From positions 1-21,513 of IMG/VR virus record IMGVR_UViG_3300030012_002484: a stretch of 21,513 nt of DNA; one strand, given 5' to 3'. A model generated the notes under the pieces. That model had not been told where the DNA came from. It made no database searches and saw nothing but the letters and a program-made list of their open reading frames with translations. Source of the DNA: a virus. The translations under genes and the position numbers were made by a program. Shown in pieces: positions 1 to 8,224 of this stretch; within the stretch, counting starts at the first letter, position 1, and the number at the start of each line of letters is the position of its first letter.

Positions 1-675
1 TTAAAAGGAGAACTTGGAGAACGCTTTGGAGAAAAGTGGACTATGAATGTATCTAAAGTACAAGATATATTTAAACTAGTCAGTTGTCAAAGAGAGGGCT
101 TCGATGCCTATATGCAACATTGCATAGAAAATGATATTGACTTTGCTGTTCAAAGAGGCGAAGATTATATTGATGAGTCAGAGCTTATGCTTTCTTTAGG
201 AAAAGAGGATATTACAATTACTCCAATACCTGTAGGGTCAAAAGGTAAAGTAGCAAAACTTATAACTGCAGCACTCATGATTTATACTGGATACGCTTTT
301 GTATCAGGGTCAGGTCAAGCCCTAGCAGCTGCAAATGCTAGTGCAGGAACATTAACAGCATTTAAAGTAGCAGGGTGGACTATGATTGCACTTGGAACAT
401 CTATGGGGCTTCAAACAATAGCAGAAATGATGATGCCAAGTCCAGACCAGGATAATGAAGAGGACTCTTATTTATTTAGCGGACCTCAAAATACGACAAT
501 ACAAGGAAGTGCAGTTCCTGTACTATATGGAGAAATGATAGTAGGAGGTGCAAATATTAATACAAGTTATATAGCCCATCAAGGGGGCACTAACTATGGA
601 CCAGGAATAAATATACGTCTTCCTCTCGGCGGATCTGAAGGCGCTGCAGACGTTGACATGCAAGTACCAGACTAA
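1..675 (+). CDS. Tail assembly protein I homologue (tail tip), 5' end outside the window
   Basis: The reading frame is open to the first base of the window. Residues encoded by bases 1-42 ([14 protein letters not shown], just before the ATG at 43) match the usual N-terminal signature of lambda-type tail assembly protein I, so the true start lies upstream and the ATG at 43 is an internal Met. After this beta-grasp-like N-terminal part comes an Ala/Gly-rich hydrophobic stretch at about visible codons 84-140, then a C-terminal part ending in a Gly-rich, acidic tail. In lambda, protein I is needed for tail-tip assembly with J, K and L. The stop overlaps the start of the J homologue by one base (TAATG), the expected I-J order. 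Family assignment rests on the N-terminal motif, the hydrophobic middle and gene order. Confidence 0.82.
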   Translation, partial: LKGELGERFGEKWTMNVSKVQDIFKLVSCQREGFDAYMQHCIENDIDFAVQRGEDYIDESELMLSLGKEDITITPIPVGSKGKVAKLITAALMIYTGYAFVSGSGQALAAANASAGTLTAFKVAGWTMIALGTSMGLQTIAEMMMPSPDQDNEEDSYLFSGPQNTTIQGSAVPVLYGEMIVGGANINTSYIAHQGGTNYGPGINIRLPLGGSEGAADVDMQVPD

Positions 676-3600
676 TGAAAAACGTATCAGAAGCAATATT
701 AGAAAGTATTAATAAACTTGCACAACAGGCAAGCAGTCGGTCTATGAGTGGTGAGACCAAACAGACTGCTGTAATATATGATGCACTCTCAGAAGGTGAA
801 GTAGAAGGCTTAGTAAATGGAGCAGCAAGTATTTATATAGATGGAACAAGACTAATTGATTTAGATGTTTATAAAACTTGTAATGAAATAAAAACAAGTG
901 CTTCAGTAAGTGCAGGAAGTAAAACAGTAACAGTTGGAAGTGGCGCATTAGACTTTGCAGATGTTGAAGGGGGCACTCGAAAAATACTAATAAGAGGAGC
1001 AGGAGCGCAAGGAAGTAGTATATTTAGTGCAACTGCAGGAACTACAACTCTTACCTCCTCTAGTAACTTTTTTACGTCATCTATGGCTTCAGGAACTATG
1101 ATGTCAGAATCTGCGGGAAGAATAGAGATTGCAGGAGCAGGAGAAGATGGACGACCTTATGTAGGTTACATTACAAAATTTACAAGTGCTACTTCAGTTG
1201 AAGTGCATCCTGCAATAAGCACTACAGTAAGTGGTGTAAGTGGAGGACTAGATCTTGTAAGTGTAATCGCTGCCTATGATACCTCAAATAATCAAGTTAC
1301 AACTACTACTGCAGCTACCACTACAGTTTCAGGTGTTGCTGCGACTTTAACTCCTCCTGTTCAGAATGTTACAAGCTACGGAACAACCACTCCTAAAACT
1401 AACTTTGAAGGCATACAGTATTCTTTCAGATCAGGAACAAAACATCAAAGTGCAATGCAACTATATGGAGGAAATCCTACTGCTAGTTTTGTACACAGCC
1501 CTGGAACACGACTTGATCAAAACCTTACTTTTGATAGTGTAAATGGTGTAAATGATACTGTAATTACATCAACTCAAATCGGTGTTCCAAATCCAGCAGA
1601 AACAGATCAAATAAAATACACACTAGAAATGCCACAGCTTTTTGCAATTAGTACAAAGTCTGGTAAGGAGTATAACTCTTGGGTAGAGTTCACTTGTGAT
1701 TTTGAATACTCTAGGGACTCAGGTTCCTCTTTTGAAAGTGTTAGGCTTACTGGTCCAAGCGATAGTGAAATTTTAAGTAGATCAGGTGGTTATGAATTTT
1801 TTAATGATCAAACTACTGTATCATTACATGATGGATTTATAGTTAATAAAACAAAGAAAAAATTTCTAGAAGAATACACACATAATATAGAACAGTATAA
1901 GCCTTTTGATACTTGGAGACTACGATTTCAAAGAGTAAATGAGCCAAACAAAGCTCAAGGTCATCATGATAACATGAATGAGGCTTTTATTAAGTTCGTT
2001 GAAGCACAGATAACAGATAAACTTAAATATCCACATACAGCATATGCAGGAGTTATGTTTAGTGCAAAAGATTTTAGTGGTCAACCAAAAAGAGGATACC
2101 ATATACGAGGTAAAAAGATACAAGTACCAACTAATTATTTTTGTCGTGAAGAGATTGACTCAAATGAATCTTCATACAAACGTCATGTTACAAATGGAAC
2201 TTCAGAAAGTAACTATCAAGACTGGGATGGTAATTTTAGAGGAGATGCCTCAACTTTTGCAGTAGGTCATGTAAACCATGATAAAGTCTACTGTAATAAT
2301 CCTGCGTGGGTATTTTATGATATTATACGAGATAAAAGGTATGGACTTGGAGATTTAGTAGAAGATGATTTTGTAGATAAGTATGCTCTCTATCAAATTG
2401 CAAGATATTGTGATGAGTTAGTAGATGATGGTAAAGGAGGTCTTGAGCCGCGCTTTACTTGTAATGTATATCTTAGCAAGCCTCAAGAAGCTTTTAAAGT
2501 ATTAAAAGATCTTGCCACAGTATTTCGAGGTATAACTTATTGGATGGATGGACAACTTGTTGCTGTACAAGATAGACCAAAAGAGCCCATTTATACATTT
2601 ACAACAGGTAATGTAATAAATGGAGAGTTTGTATATGAAAGCACTTCAGAAAGAATTCGAAAAAATCAAGTTGTTGTTAAGTGGAATGATCCTCTGGATC
2701 AGTTCAAAGCAAAATCTCATATCGTAGATGATGTAGATAATATTATTGAAACAAACAGAATAAATAGCACAAACATAACAGCTTTTGGTTGTACAAGTGA
2801 AGGACAAGCTCATAGAATCGGAAAATGGAGACTAGTAACTGATAAGGTAGAAACAGAACTTTGTAAATTTTCAACAGGACAAAATGCAGCATTTGTTCGA
2901 CCTGGCGATATTATAAATGTACAAGACTATACACTCGATGCTGTTCAATTTAGTGGTAGACTAAATACAGGTACAAGCACAACTCAAGTAACTTTAGATA
3001 GGTCTGTAACACTTGCAGCAAATACTGATTATAAACTTCACTTAGTATTCCCCTTAGGAGGTGCATACTTACAGGAAGATAAAGCAACAATTAATAGTGT
3101 AAACTATGTTCGAGGAGACTTAGTACTACTTGATGAAGATGGTGCTGCAATAGACACTCAAGAAAAAGCAGCAAATCTAAAAGATGATAGTAATAATCCA
3201 GTCTTAACTTCATGGAGTGAGAGCACTCGTGTTGAAACTAAGGCTATATCTACAGGGGCAGGAACAGCGAGCGTAATTCAAGTTAGTTCTGCTTTTTCTT
3301 CCGTTCCTGATTCAGAAGTAATTTGGGCAATTTCAGGAACAAAAAATAATACGGAGGTAGCAGGAAGTAAAAAACAATATCGTGTTATGGGTGTTACTGA
3401 TGATGGCGAAGGGATTTTTACTATTGGAGCGGCACTCTATAATGAAAACAAATATAATCTAGTAGAAAAAGAATATAAACTACTTGCAGATGCTAAATCA
3501 GAGCAGAATCTTGACTCAACTCGACTTGGAGAACTTGATAAAAGTATTCCTAGTCCTGAAGAAGCAACATTTAGTATTCAACAAGTATCAGGTGGAACAG

Positions 3601-6122
3601 ATACAGATGGAACAAATGAGAATGAAAGTCAGACAGGAGTACTAAAAGCAGTTATTGAGTGGACAAGTCCTATAGAGACAAAACTTACAAGTAATATTGC
3701 AACAAACGGAAGTACATTTATAAATGAAAATTTATCTGCAAATGATACATCACTTACTTTAGGCTCTGCTTTGAGTAGTAATACAGGCTTTGGTGTAATT
3801 GCAAGAGGAACTTCACAAGAGGAGATAGTCCAGTTTACAGCAAGAAGTGGAAATGATATTACTATAGTAAGAGGAGTGCTTGGAAGCACAGCAAGAGCTC
3901 ACAGTTCAGGAGTAAGTTTTACACAGCTTGAAACAGTTGAGAGTCCTTATACTGAACTATCTCACTTTGAGGTAGATCATACCTTTACTAATAGCACTAC
4001 AAGAACTGAAAAGTTTAAAAGAGAAACAGTACAGGGCGGAAGAACTAGTTTAGAGATATTAAATGTTTTAGGTGGTACACATAATGTAAGAGTTAGATGT
4101 GTAAATAATGTTGGTAGAGTATCTCAATGGGCAGTATTTGAAAATACTGTCAGATCTCCTGCACTTATACGAGCGACTTCAAAAGGTAACTTAGCGATTG
4201 GAGGAACAATAAGTTCTCCTATATCTATTACTAATGCAGGCGCTTATAACATAGCAAATAATATTTATACATTTACAGATGCAAGAGGGGAAGAATATAG
4301 TGTATCACAAGCTTCTGCAAGCCATGCTCAACGAACACAATCTTTTTCAGGTCTTAGTGTATCAAATGGTGTAGGTTATTCTCTTTTTGATACAAGCGCT
4401 TTTGCTTCTGATCCTTGGAGAGCTGTAGATCAGCATACAGATACAACTTTTCATATGGGTGGAGGAACTACAGCGGGTAGATTTACTTGGTGGAAAGATA
4501 TAGGAGCATCTTTAAATGGTTTAACATTAGTAACTGGAACTATAACAACTACATTAAATAGTAGTGTGGTTACAGGATCAGGAACTAGTTTTTTAAGTGA
4601 TTACTCAAATGGCGATTTAATTCGACTTGCAACTACAAATGATGGAGCAGAACAAACAGGTGCTTGGTATGGTTATGTAGACAAAGTAAGTAGTAATACG
4701 AGTCTAACAGTTCAAGGTGTTGTAACAAAAGCATTTTCAAGTAAGTTTGCATATAAACAAACATTTAAACCAGACTTTGCAAGTGATACAATCATCTCAA
4801 AAGTAACAAGAACAGGTACAAACTCTTATGTACTTGAACATTTTGGTAGTGTTCCCGGAGCAGACGGAGCCGATGGAGCACCCGGAGCAGACGGAGATAA
4901 TGCAAAAACAGCGTTCTTGGTTGCAGCAGACTATTCGATTGTCTATGATGCATCAGGAAGTAATCCAAGTGTTACAGGCGGAGGCTCTACAATTACACTT
5001 ACTGCAGTTGCTCAAGGATTTACAAATCCATTCTTTAAATTTACTGGTGATGGCATAAGTGATGAGACTAGCTTTACAGATGGAGCCACTAGTGTTAGCG
5101 ATACTTTTTCTTTTCCTGTACCTTCCAGTTTCTTCGCTACTCCTAAAACACTACGAGTAGGAATATCAGAAGCAGATCAAACTGAGGTAGCATTTGATAC
5201 AATAAGTATATTTGCGGTAAAACCAGGAGCTGCTGGAGATGATGGAACAGATGGTATGTCATTTATACTTTCAAATGAATCTCATGTATTTCCTGCAAGT
5301 GCCGCAGGCGTAGTAAGTAGCTTTTCGAACTCAGGAACAACAATCGAAGTTTTTGAAGGAGCAACTAATATACAATTTGATGGAAGTGGTACATCAAATG
5401 GAACTTTTAATGTTAGTGTAGCAAGTGCTACAAATATTACAGCAGGTGCAATTAGTGATGGTGGTGCTACTGCAACAGTTGCAGATCACTCAGGAGTTGC
5501 ATCAGGCACAGATTTAAGTTCTATCATTTACACAATCTCAGGAAAAAGAGCGGGTGGTACAAGCTTTACTGCAACTCGTCAGCAATCATTTTCTAAATCA
5601 AAAATAGGAGCGACTGGTAGTACAGGTGCTACAGGTGCTACAGGTGCTACAGGAGCAACAGGAGCTACTGGAGCCCCAGGAGCACAAGGACCTATTGGCC
5701 CAGATGGAGAGCCAGGACCAGCAGGACCAGCAGGAGCAGCTGGTGCAACAGGAGCAACAGGAGCAACTGGAGCAACTGGTGCTGCTGGAAGCGATGGTAT
5801 TACTATAGAAAATACTCAACCTTATATTTTATATTTATCTGGAGATGGAGGAGACACATTCCTTCCAAATAACACTAAAAGTTCAACAGTAACAATTAAA
5901 CAAGGAAGCACTACACTTGCACAAACAACTATAACCGCTTCTATTACTTCAACAGGGGGTACTGCAGGAAATATTGCATTAAGTTCTGGAAGTACAAGTG
6001 GAAATCCGACTATAACATTAAATCCCAATAACGCAACATTAGTAAAAGCAACAATAGTAAAAGGTAACGCAACTGCAACTGTTATTGCTGAAGCTACGAA
6101 TATGGGAGATTTAGGAAAATAA
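675..6122 (+). CDS. Tail tip host-specificity protein J homologue with collagen-like segments
   Basis: This is an 1815-residue central tail-hub and receptor-recognition protein; lambda J has 1132 residues. J-family landmarks are [14 protein letters not shown] (about 36-49), the segment around [14 protein letters not shown] (about 476-489), [18 protein letters not shown] (about 543-560), and the Phage-tail_3-like stretch with [16 protein letters not shown] (about 623-638). A fibronectin-III-like region follows (about 987-1158), split by an inserted beta domain. The C-terminal third carries Gly-X-Y runs at 1395-1409 (5 triplets), 1518-1526 (3) and 1645-1707 (21), separated by beta-rich domains and followed by a roughly 107-residue terminal domain likely to form the tip. 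Gly-X-Y runs fit a trimeric protein. The start overlaps the upstream stop, has no strong ribosome site, and is probably translationally coupled. Confidence 0.93.
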   Translation: MKNVSEAILESINKLAQQASSRSMSGETKQTAVIYDALSEGEVEGLVNGAASIYIDGTRLIDLDVYKTCNEIKTSASVSAGSKTVTVGSGALDFADVEGGTRKILIRGAGAQGSSIFSATAGTTTLTSSSNFFTSSMASGTMMSESAGRIEIAGAGEDGRPYVGYITKFTSATSVEVHPAISTTVSGVSGGLDLVSVIAAYDTSNNQVTTTTAATTTVSGVAATLTPPVQNVTSYGTTTPKTNFEGIQYSFRSGTKHQSAMQLYGGNPTASFVHSPGTRLDQNLTFDSVNGVNDTVITSTQIGVPNPAETDQIKYTLEMPQLFAISTKSGKEYNSWVEFTCDFEYSRDSGSSFESVRLTGPSDSEILSRSGGYEFFNDQTTVSLHDGFIVNKTKKKFLEEYTHNIEQYKPFDTWRLRFQRVNEPNKAQGHHDNMNEAFIKFVEAQITDKLKYPHTAYAGVMFSAKDFSGQPKRGYHIRGKKIQVPTNYFCREEIDSNESSYKRHVTNGTSESNYQDWDGNFRGDASTFAVGHVNHDKVYCNNPAWVFYDIIRDKRYGLGDLVEDDFVDKYALYQIARYCDELVDDGKGGLEPRFTCNVYLSKPQEAFKVLKDLATVFRGITYWMDGQLVAVQDRPKEPIYTFTTGNVINGEFVYESTSERIRKNQVVVKWNDPLDQFKAKSHIVDDVDNIIETNRINSTNITAFGCTSEGQAHRIGKWRLVTDKVETELCKFSTGQNAAFVRPGDIINVQDYTLDAVQFSGRLNTGTSTTQVTLDRSVTLAANTDYKLHLVFPLGGAYLQEDKATINSVNYVRGDLVLLDEDGAAIDTQEKAANLKDDSNNPVLTSWSESTRVETKAISTGAGTASVIQVSSAFSSVPDSEVIWAISGTKNNTEVAGSKKQYRVMGVTDDGEGIFTIGAALYNENKYNLVEKEYKLLADAKSEQNLDSTRLGELDKSIPSPEEATFSIQQVSGGTDTDGTNENESQTGVLKAVIEWTSPIETKLTSNIATNGSTFINENLSANDTSLTLGSALSSNTGFGVIARGTSQEEIVQFTARSGNDITIVRGVLGSTARAHSSGVSFTQLETVESPYTELSHFEVDHTFTNSTTRTEKFKRETVQGGRTSLEILNVLGGTHNVRVRCVNNVGRVSQWAVFENTVRSPALIRATSKGNLAIGGTISSPISITNAGAYNIANNIYTFTDARGEEYSVSQASASHAQRTQSFSGLSVSNGVGYSLFDTSAFASDPWRAVDQHTDTTFHMGGGTTAGRFTWWKDIGASLNGLTLVTGTITTTLNSSVVTGSGTSFLSDYSNGDLIRLATTNDGAEQTGAWYGYVDKVSSNTSLTVQGVVTKAFSSKFAYKQTFKPDFASDTIISKVTRTGTNSYVLEHFGSVPGADGADGAPGADGDNAKTAFLVAADYSIVYDASGSNPSVTGGGSTITLTAVAQGFTNPFFKFTGDGISDETSFTDGATSVSDTFSFPVPSSFFATPKTLRVGISEADQTEVAFDTISIFAVKPGAAGDDGTDGMSFILSNESHVFPASAAGVVSSFSNSGTTIEVFEGATNIQFDGSGTSNGTFNVSVASATNITAGAISDGGATATVADHSGVASGTDLSSIIYTISGKRAGGTSFTATRQQSFSKSKIGATGSTGATGATGATGATGATGAPGAQGPIGPDGEPGPAGPAGAAGATGATGATGATGAAGSDGITIENTQPYILYLSGDGGDTFLPNNTKSSTVTIKQGSTTLAQTTITASITSTGGTAGNIALSSGSTSGNPTITLNPNNATLVKATIVKGNATATVIAEATNMGDLGK
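5607..5795 (+). repeat. Collagen-like Gly-X-Y coding repeat in protein J
   Basis: Twenty-one uninterrupted Gly-X-Y triplets (residues 1645-1707 of protein J), mostly Gly-Ala-Thr with a Pro-rich centre. The DNA contains three perfect tandem copies of the 9-mer acaggtgct at 5622-5648, followed by near copies. It probably forms a short triple-helical stalk before the terminal domain. Shorter runs of the same kind lie at 4857-4901 and 5226-5252. Confidence 0.92.
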
Positions 6123-6124
6123 TT

Positions 6125-6748
6125 ATGAGCACATTTGATTGCACTTGTAGAGCCTACGGTCCTACACTTTACTCTAGAGGCTTACTAGAATCTGATGCAG
6201 AGCATGTACAAAGAATACTATATGATTGGGAGGATTGGCCTTTTACGGATGAGGAAGCAGAAAAGCTAACAAAGCAATGGGCCGCTCGAGATGCTAAGTG
6301 GCATGCGCCTTATTATGAGAGTATGCCAGAGACTCACTCTACAACTCTTTTTTGTTTAAAAAGCAATGATCTTCCTGTATTTATTAATAGATGTGCAAAT
6401 CTAGGAACTCACGTAGATCACTTTTTTAATGCAACAGCTCCTGAGTATAGATTACAAGGTATATATGCAGAAGCTAATCAACTTCTATTTAGGGGCGCAT
6501 GGGAGCATTACGGAATGAAAAGTATAACCATGAGAGAGCGAACAGATACAGGATCTCTTCAAGGTCATACACTAACAAGTGAAAAAACAGGAATAATTTT
6601 TGAAGGTATGCACAAACAATTAGCTCCCAGTTATAAAGAAACAACTACAACATATGCAGAGTGGGAAGCATATACAAAAACAGATCATTATAAGTCTTGG
6701 ATTATTAATTATACAATGTACCCTAAGTACCCTGGAGATCCCGCATGA
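6125..6748 (+). CDS. GNAT-like protein, divergent copy
   Basis: A 207-residue protein that looks like a GCN5-related N-acetyltransferase. The N-terminal part (YGPTLYSRGLLESDAEHV, then DWEDWPFTDEEAEKL at about 34-48) aligns by eye with the next gene (RGPNVYLRETIAADL; DWAQLPFSIDETKKV). The segment PEYRLQGIYAEA (residues 106-117) occupies the place of the acetyl-CoA pyrophosphate-binding motif (consensus R/Q-x-x-G-x-G/A), but its last Gly/Ala position is a Tyr, so binding may be weak or altered. The C-terminus is Lys/Tyr-rich. It sits two bases after protein J and overlaps the next gene at ATGA. The substrate is unknown: a virion protein, host glycan or small molecule are all possible. A purely structural role cannot be excluded. 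Confidence 0.6.
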   Translation: MSTFDCTCRAYGPTLYSRGLLESDAEHVQRILYDWEDWPFTDEEAEKLTKQWAARDAKWHAPYYESMPETHSTTLFCLKSNDLPVFINRCANLGTHVDHFFNATAPEYRLQGIYAEANQLLFRGAWEHYGMKSITMRERTDTGSLQGHTLTSEKTGIIFEGMHKQLAPSYKETTTTYAEWEAYTKTDHYKSWIINYTMYPKYPGDPA

Positions 6749-7341
6749 GCGTAGAGTTTATTAGAGGACCTAATGTATATCTTCGAGAAACAATCGCAGC
6801 AGACCTAACAAATATAAAAGATTGTTTAATTGATTGGGCTCAGCTGCCTTTTTCTATTGATGAAACCAAAAAAGTATTAAAAGGTGCATTAATTCAAATG
6901 AGATTTATTCGAAGACCTTACACTGACACTAGTAAGTTTACAGAAACGTTTACTGTATGTAAGGTATCTGATAATAGTTTTATAGGATTTATGCAGTATA
7001 AGATAGCTGAGGGACGAGAAGTAACTTTAAGATGGAATGCTTGTCTTCCTGCACTAAGAGGGCAAGGGCTAATGAATGAAGCTGCAAAGCTAATAGATGC
7101 AGCAGTCTTTACAGAACTAAAATGTAATACTTTTCATGATAAACAAGATGCTCCTTTTATTACAGGAGCAAGACCTTATCAAACTATAGTTGGTACAGAA
7201 CTAAGTAAGCGGTCAAATCGAACACTAAATATTGTAAAAGCAACTAAAGAGGATTATGATACTTGGGCAGCAGCAAATAGCAGTTCTATTCCAGCATACA
7301 CTTTCTCAGGGGGTAGTTATACTCCACCGCAAGATAGATAA
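6745..7341 (+). CDS. GNAT-family acetyltransferase-like protein
   Basis: A 198-residue protein with a clearer GNAT pattern. An N-terminal GPNVYLRETIAADLTNI start is typical of Rim-type acetyltransferases. A central strand region (FTVCKVSDNSFIGFMQYKI) is followed by WNACLPALRGQGLMNEA, in which R105-G-Q-G-L-M fits the acetyl-CoA-binding motif A. The following helix (AAKLIDAAVF) fits the fold. The last 40 residues or so, rich in Ser, Pro and Gly, are not part of the usual domain. The ATG overlaps the previous stop (ATGA), indicating coupled translation, and both proteins appear to be paralogues. This is the last gene before the only sizeable gap. Acceptor substrate is not readable from sequence. 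Confidence 0.68.
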   Translation: MSVEFIRGPNVYLRETIAADLTNIKDCLIDWAQLPFSIDETKKVLKGALIQMRFIRRPYTDTSKFTETFTVCKVSDNSFIGFMQYKIAEGREVTLRWNACLPALRGQGLMNEAAKLIDAAVFTELKCNTFHDKQDAPFITGARPYQTIVGTELSKRSNRTLNIVKATKEDYDTWAAANSSSIPAYTFSGGSYTPPQDR

Positions 7342-7352
7342 ATAATAATAGG

Positions 7353-7373
7353 CGTGGCTATCTGCCACGTTTT
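7353..7373 (+). terminator. Possible intrinsic terminator after the GNAT pair
   Basis: A perfect 6-bp stem, cgtggc (7353-7358) with gccacg (7364-7369), closes a 5-nt loop and is followed by TTTT. It lies 11 nt after the stop at 7341. The U-tract is short (four T, then C), so termination may be partial, allowing readthrough into the fibre module. Confidence 0.55.
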
Positions 7374-7425
7374 CACGACGTAAGTCAAACTGTCAAACCT
7401 ATACACGCAAAATAACTCTTAATTT

Positions 7426-7466
7426 TAGAGGAGGTGCCAAAAAATGTTTCTTGACTTTCTCCTCTA
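7426..7466 (+). promoter_or_regulatory. Inverted repeat sequestering an AGGAGG site
   Basis: tagaggag (7426-7433) and ctcctcta (7459-7466) form a perfect 8-bp inverted repeat with a 25-nt loop. In RNA the left arm contains most of the AGGAGG of the 7-codon ORF. In DNA it brackets the -35 element, so it could instead be an operator-like site. Confidence 0.4.
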
Positions 7467-7467
7467 A
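7444..7467 (+). CDS. Possible 7-codon leader peptide (MFLDFLL)
   Basis: ATG at 7444 is followed by six sense codons and TAA. It is preceded at a 9-nt spacing by a perfect AGGAGG (7429-7434), the best ribosome site in the window. The ORF would be translated only from readthrough or upstream-initiated RNA, because the promoter at 7451-7479 overlaps it. Its codons cover CTCCTC, which can pair with its own Shine-Dalgarno or with that of the gene at 7505. This could be a regulatory leader or a chance ORF in an AT-rich gap. Confidence 0.3.
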   Translation: MFLDFLL

Positions 7468-7479
7468 TTTTAGTATAAT
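7451..7479 (+). promoter_or_regulatory. Sigma-70-like promoter for the fibre module
   Basis: TTGACT (7451-7456) is separated by exactly 17 nt from TATAAT (7474-7479), 11 of 12 consensus positions. The expected transcription start is near 7486, immediately before the ribosome site at 7487-7492, giving a short leader to the ATG at 7505. It follows the hairpin at 7353-7373, a layout that would let the downstream fibre genes be transcribed separately from the tail tip. Confidence 0.75.
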
Positions 7480-7495
7480 TTAGAGTAAGGAGAAA
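7456..7495 (+). promoter_or_regulatory. Competing inverted repeat covering the next gene's ribosome site
   Basis: TTTCTCCT (7456-7463) is the exact reverse complement of AGGAGAAA (7488-7495), which contains the Shine-Dalgarno of the gene at 7505. It shares its left arm with the inverted repeat at 7426-7466, so the two hairpins exclude each other in a readthrough RNA. Confidence 0.35.
7487..7492 (+). promoter_or_regulatory. Ribosome binding site for the gene at 7505
   Basis: AAGGAG lies 12 nt before the ATG, a slightly long spacing. It is only a base or two from the predicted transcription start, so promoter-initiated RNA would lack the upstream pairing segments. Confidence 0.6.
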
Positions 7496-7504
7496 TATAA
7501 ACAT

Positions 7505-7843
7505 ATGGCAGCTGCAACTTATAACATTGAGATAGATCAAGGGTCAGACTTTAATATTGAAATTGAAGTAAAAGAAGATGGGTCAGTTAAAAACTTAACT
7601 GGATACTCGGCAAGAGCTCAGGCTAGATCTGATGAAGAGAGTTCTTCTGTAGCTTTTACTTTTACTTGTACGATTCCAACACCAACTAATGGTAAAGTAT
7701 TAATGAATTTGCCTGCGGCTACTTCGTCTGCTGCAACAGCAGGACAATATGTTTATGACTTAGAAATTTTTACTTCGGGAGACGCAGCTGTCTCTCGTCT
7801 TATTAAGGGAACTGTCACACTTGACAGAGAAATCACACGTTAG
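7505..7843 (+). CDS. Small virion beta-sandwich protein (BppU-N-like)
   Basis: A 112-residue protein whose pattern (YNIEIDQGSDFNIEIEV, then NLTGYSARAQARSD, then GQYVYDLEIF near the end, then a VTLDREI strand) matches small phage baseplate or fibre adaptor domains of the BppU N-terminal type. These have an Ig-like beta sandwich that stacks on the tail. There is no signal peptide or membrane segment. It is the first gene after the promoter and abuts the next gene with no gap (TAG then ATG). A tail-tip or fibre-attachment adaptor is the likeliest role; this is inferred from pattern and position. Confidence 0.62.
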   Translation: MAAATYNIEIDQGSDFNIEIEVKEDGSVKNLTGYSARAQARSDEESSSVAFTFTCTIPTPTNGKVLMNLPAATSSAATAGQYVYDLEIFTSGDAAVSRLIKGTVTLDREITR

Positions 7844-8224
7844 ATGGCAACAACTTTAACTATTACACCAGCAGATAGTACTACTCTTGTTATTTCAGGC
7901 ACGAGTACAGAGTTTAATATCTCTGGTGATTCTACAACTTTGACAATGAATACTGCAGTAACAGCAGCAAATGCTTCTGATATTGTTTACACTCCCTCTG
8001 GAAAAATGTCGTCTACAAATATGCAGAACGCAATCGATGAACTTGCAGGCGAACATTTCAAAGGTACAAGTGAACCTACAGGATCACAACTTGATGAAGG
8101 AGACTTATGGTATGATACTGATGATGACGAACTCAAGGTATACAGGGGAACACAATGGCAAACACTTGCCGCAGCAGGGGGCGACGTCGAAACGATGCTG
8201 CAACTTGATGGAGGCTCATTTTAA
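7844..8224 (+). CDS. Small fibre or collar-like structural protein
   Basis: A 126-residue protein. The N-terminal 50 residues are Thr/Ser-rich short strands (TLTITPADSTTLVISG). The middle carries the fibre-type motif YTPSGKMSSTNMQNAIDEL (about 49-67). Then comes GTSEPTGSQLDEGDLWYDT (about 73-91) with DDDELKVYRGTQWQTL, a module common in phage fibre and collar proteins (EGDLWYDT...LKVY...W). The C-terminus is LQLDGGSF, echoed by the next protein's end. It starts directly after the previous stop and its own stop is directly followed by the next ATG. GGAGG within its last codons serves as the next gene's ribosome site. Confidence 0.65.
   Translation: MATTLTITPADSTTLVISGTSTEFNISGDSTTLTMNTAVTAANASDIVYTPSGKMSSTNMQNAIDELAGEHFKGTSEPTGSQLDEGDLWYDTDDDELKVYRGTQWQTLAAAGGDVETMLQLDGGSF
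8210..8214 (+). promoter_or_regulatory. Ribosome binding site inside the preceding gene
   Basis: GGAGG lies 10 nt before the ATG at 8225 and is encoded within the Asp-Gly-Gly codons at the end of the previous gene. It fixes the choice of start for the 546-residue fibre. Confidence 0.6.

Larger units (their letters stand above)
7342..7504 (+). other. 163-bp intergenic control region
   Basis: This is the only gap of any size in an otherwise closely packed region. From 5' to 3' it holds the hairpin with T-run, a tandem octamer-like repeat (gtcaaact gtcaaacc, 7384-7399), a perfect AGGAGG (7429-7434) ahead of a possible 7-codon ORF, a strong sigma-70-like promoter, and the ribosome site of the gene at 7505. 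Segments around 7426-7433, 7456-7466 and 7488-7495 are mutually complementary. Confidence 0.7.

Noticed and set aside
2044-2265. Alternative + strand frame inside protein J
   Set aside because: It is a shadow frame within a strongly conserved part of J, with no ribosome site or recognisable pattern.
5598-5819. Minus-strand Cys/Ser-rich open frame
   Set aside because: It is the antisense of the collagen-like Gly-X-Y repeat; the Cys/Ser pattern is a by-product of the repeat.
7376-7399. Minus-strand promoter (TTGACA read on the reverse strand within gtcaaac repeats)
   Set aside because: No -10-like hexamer lies 16-18 nt downstream, and there is no minus-strand gene to serve.
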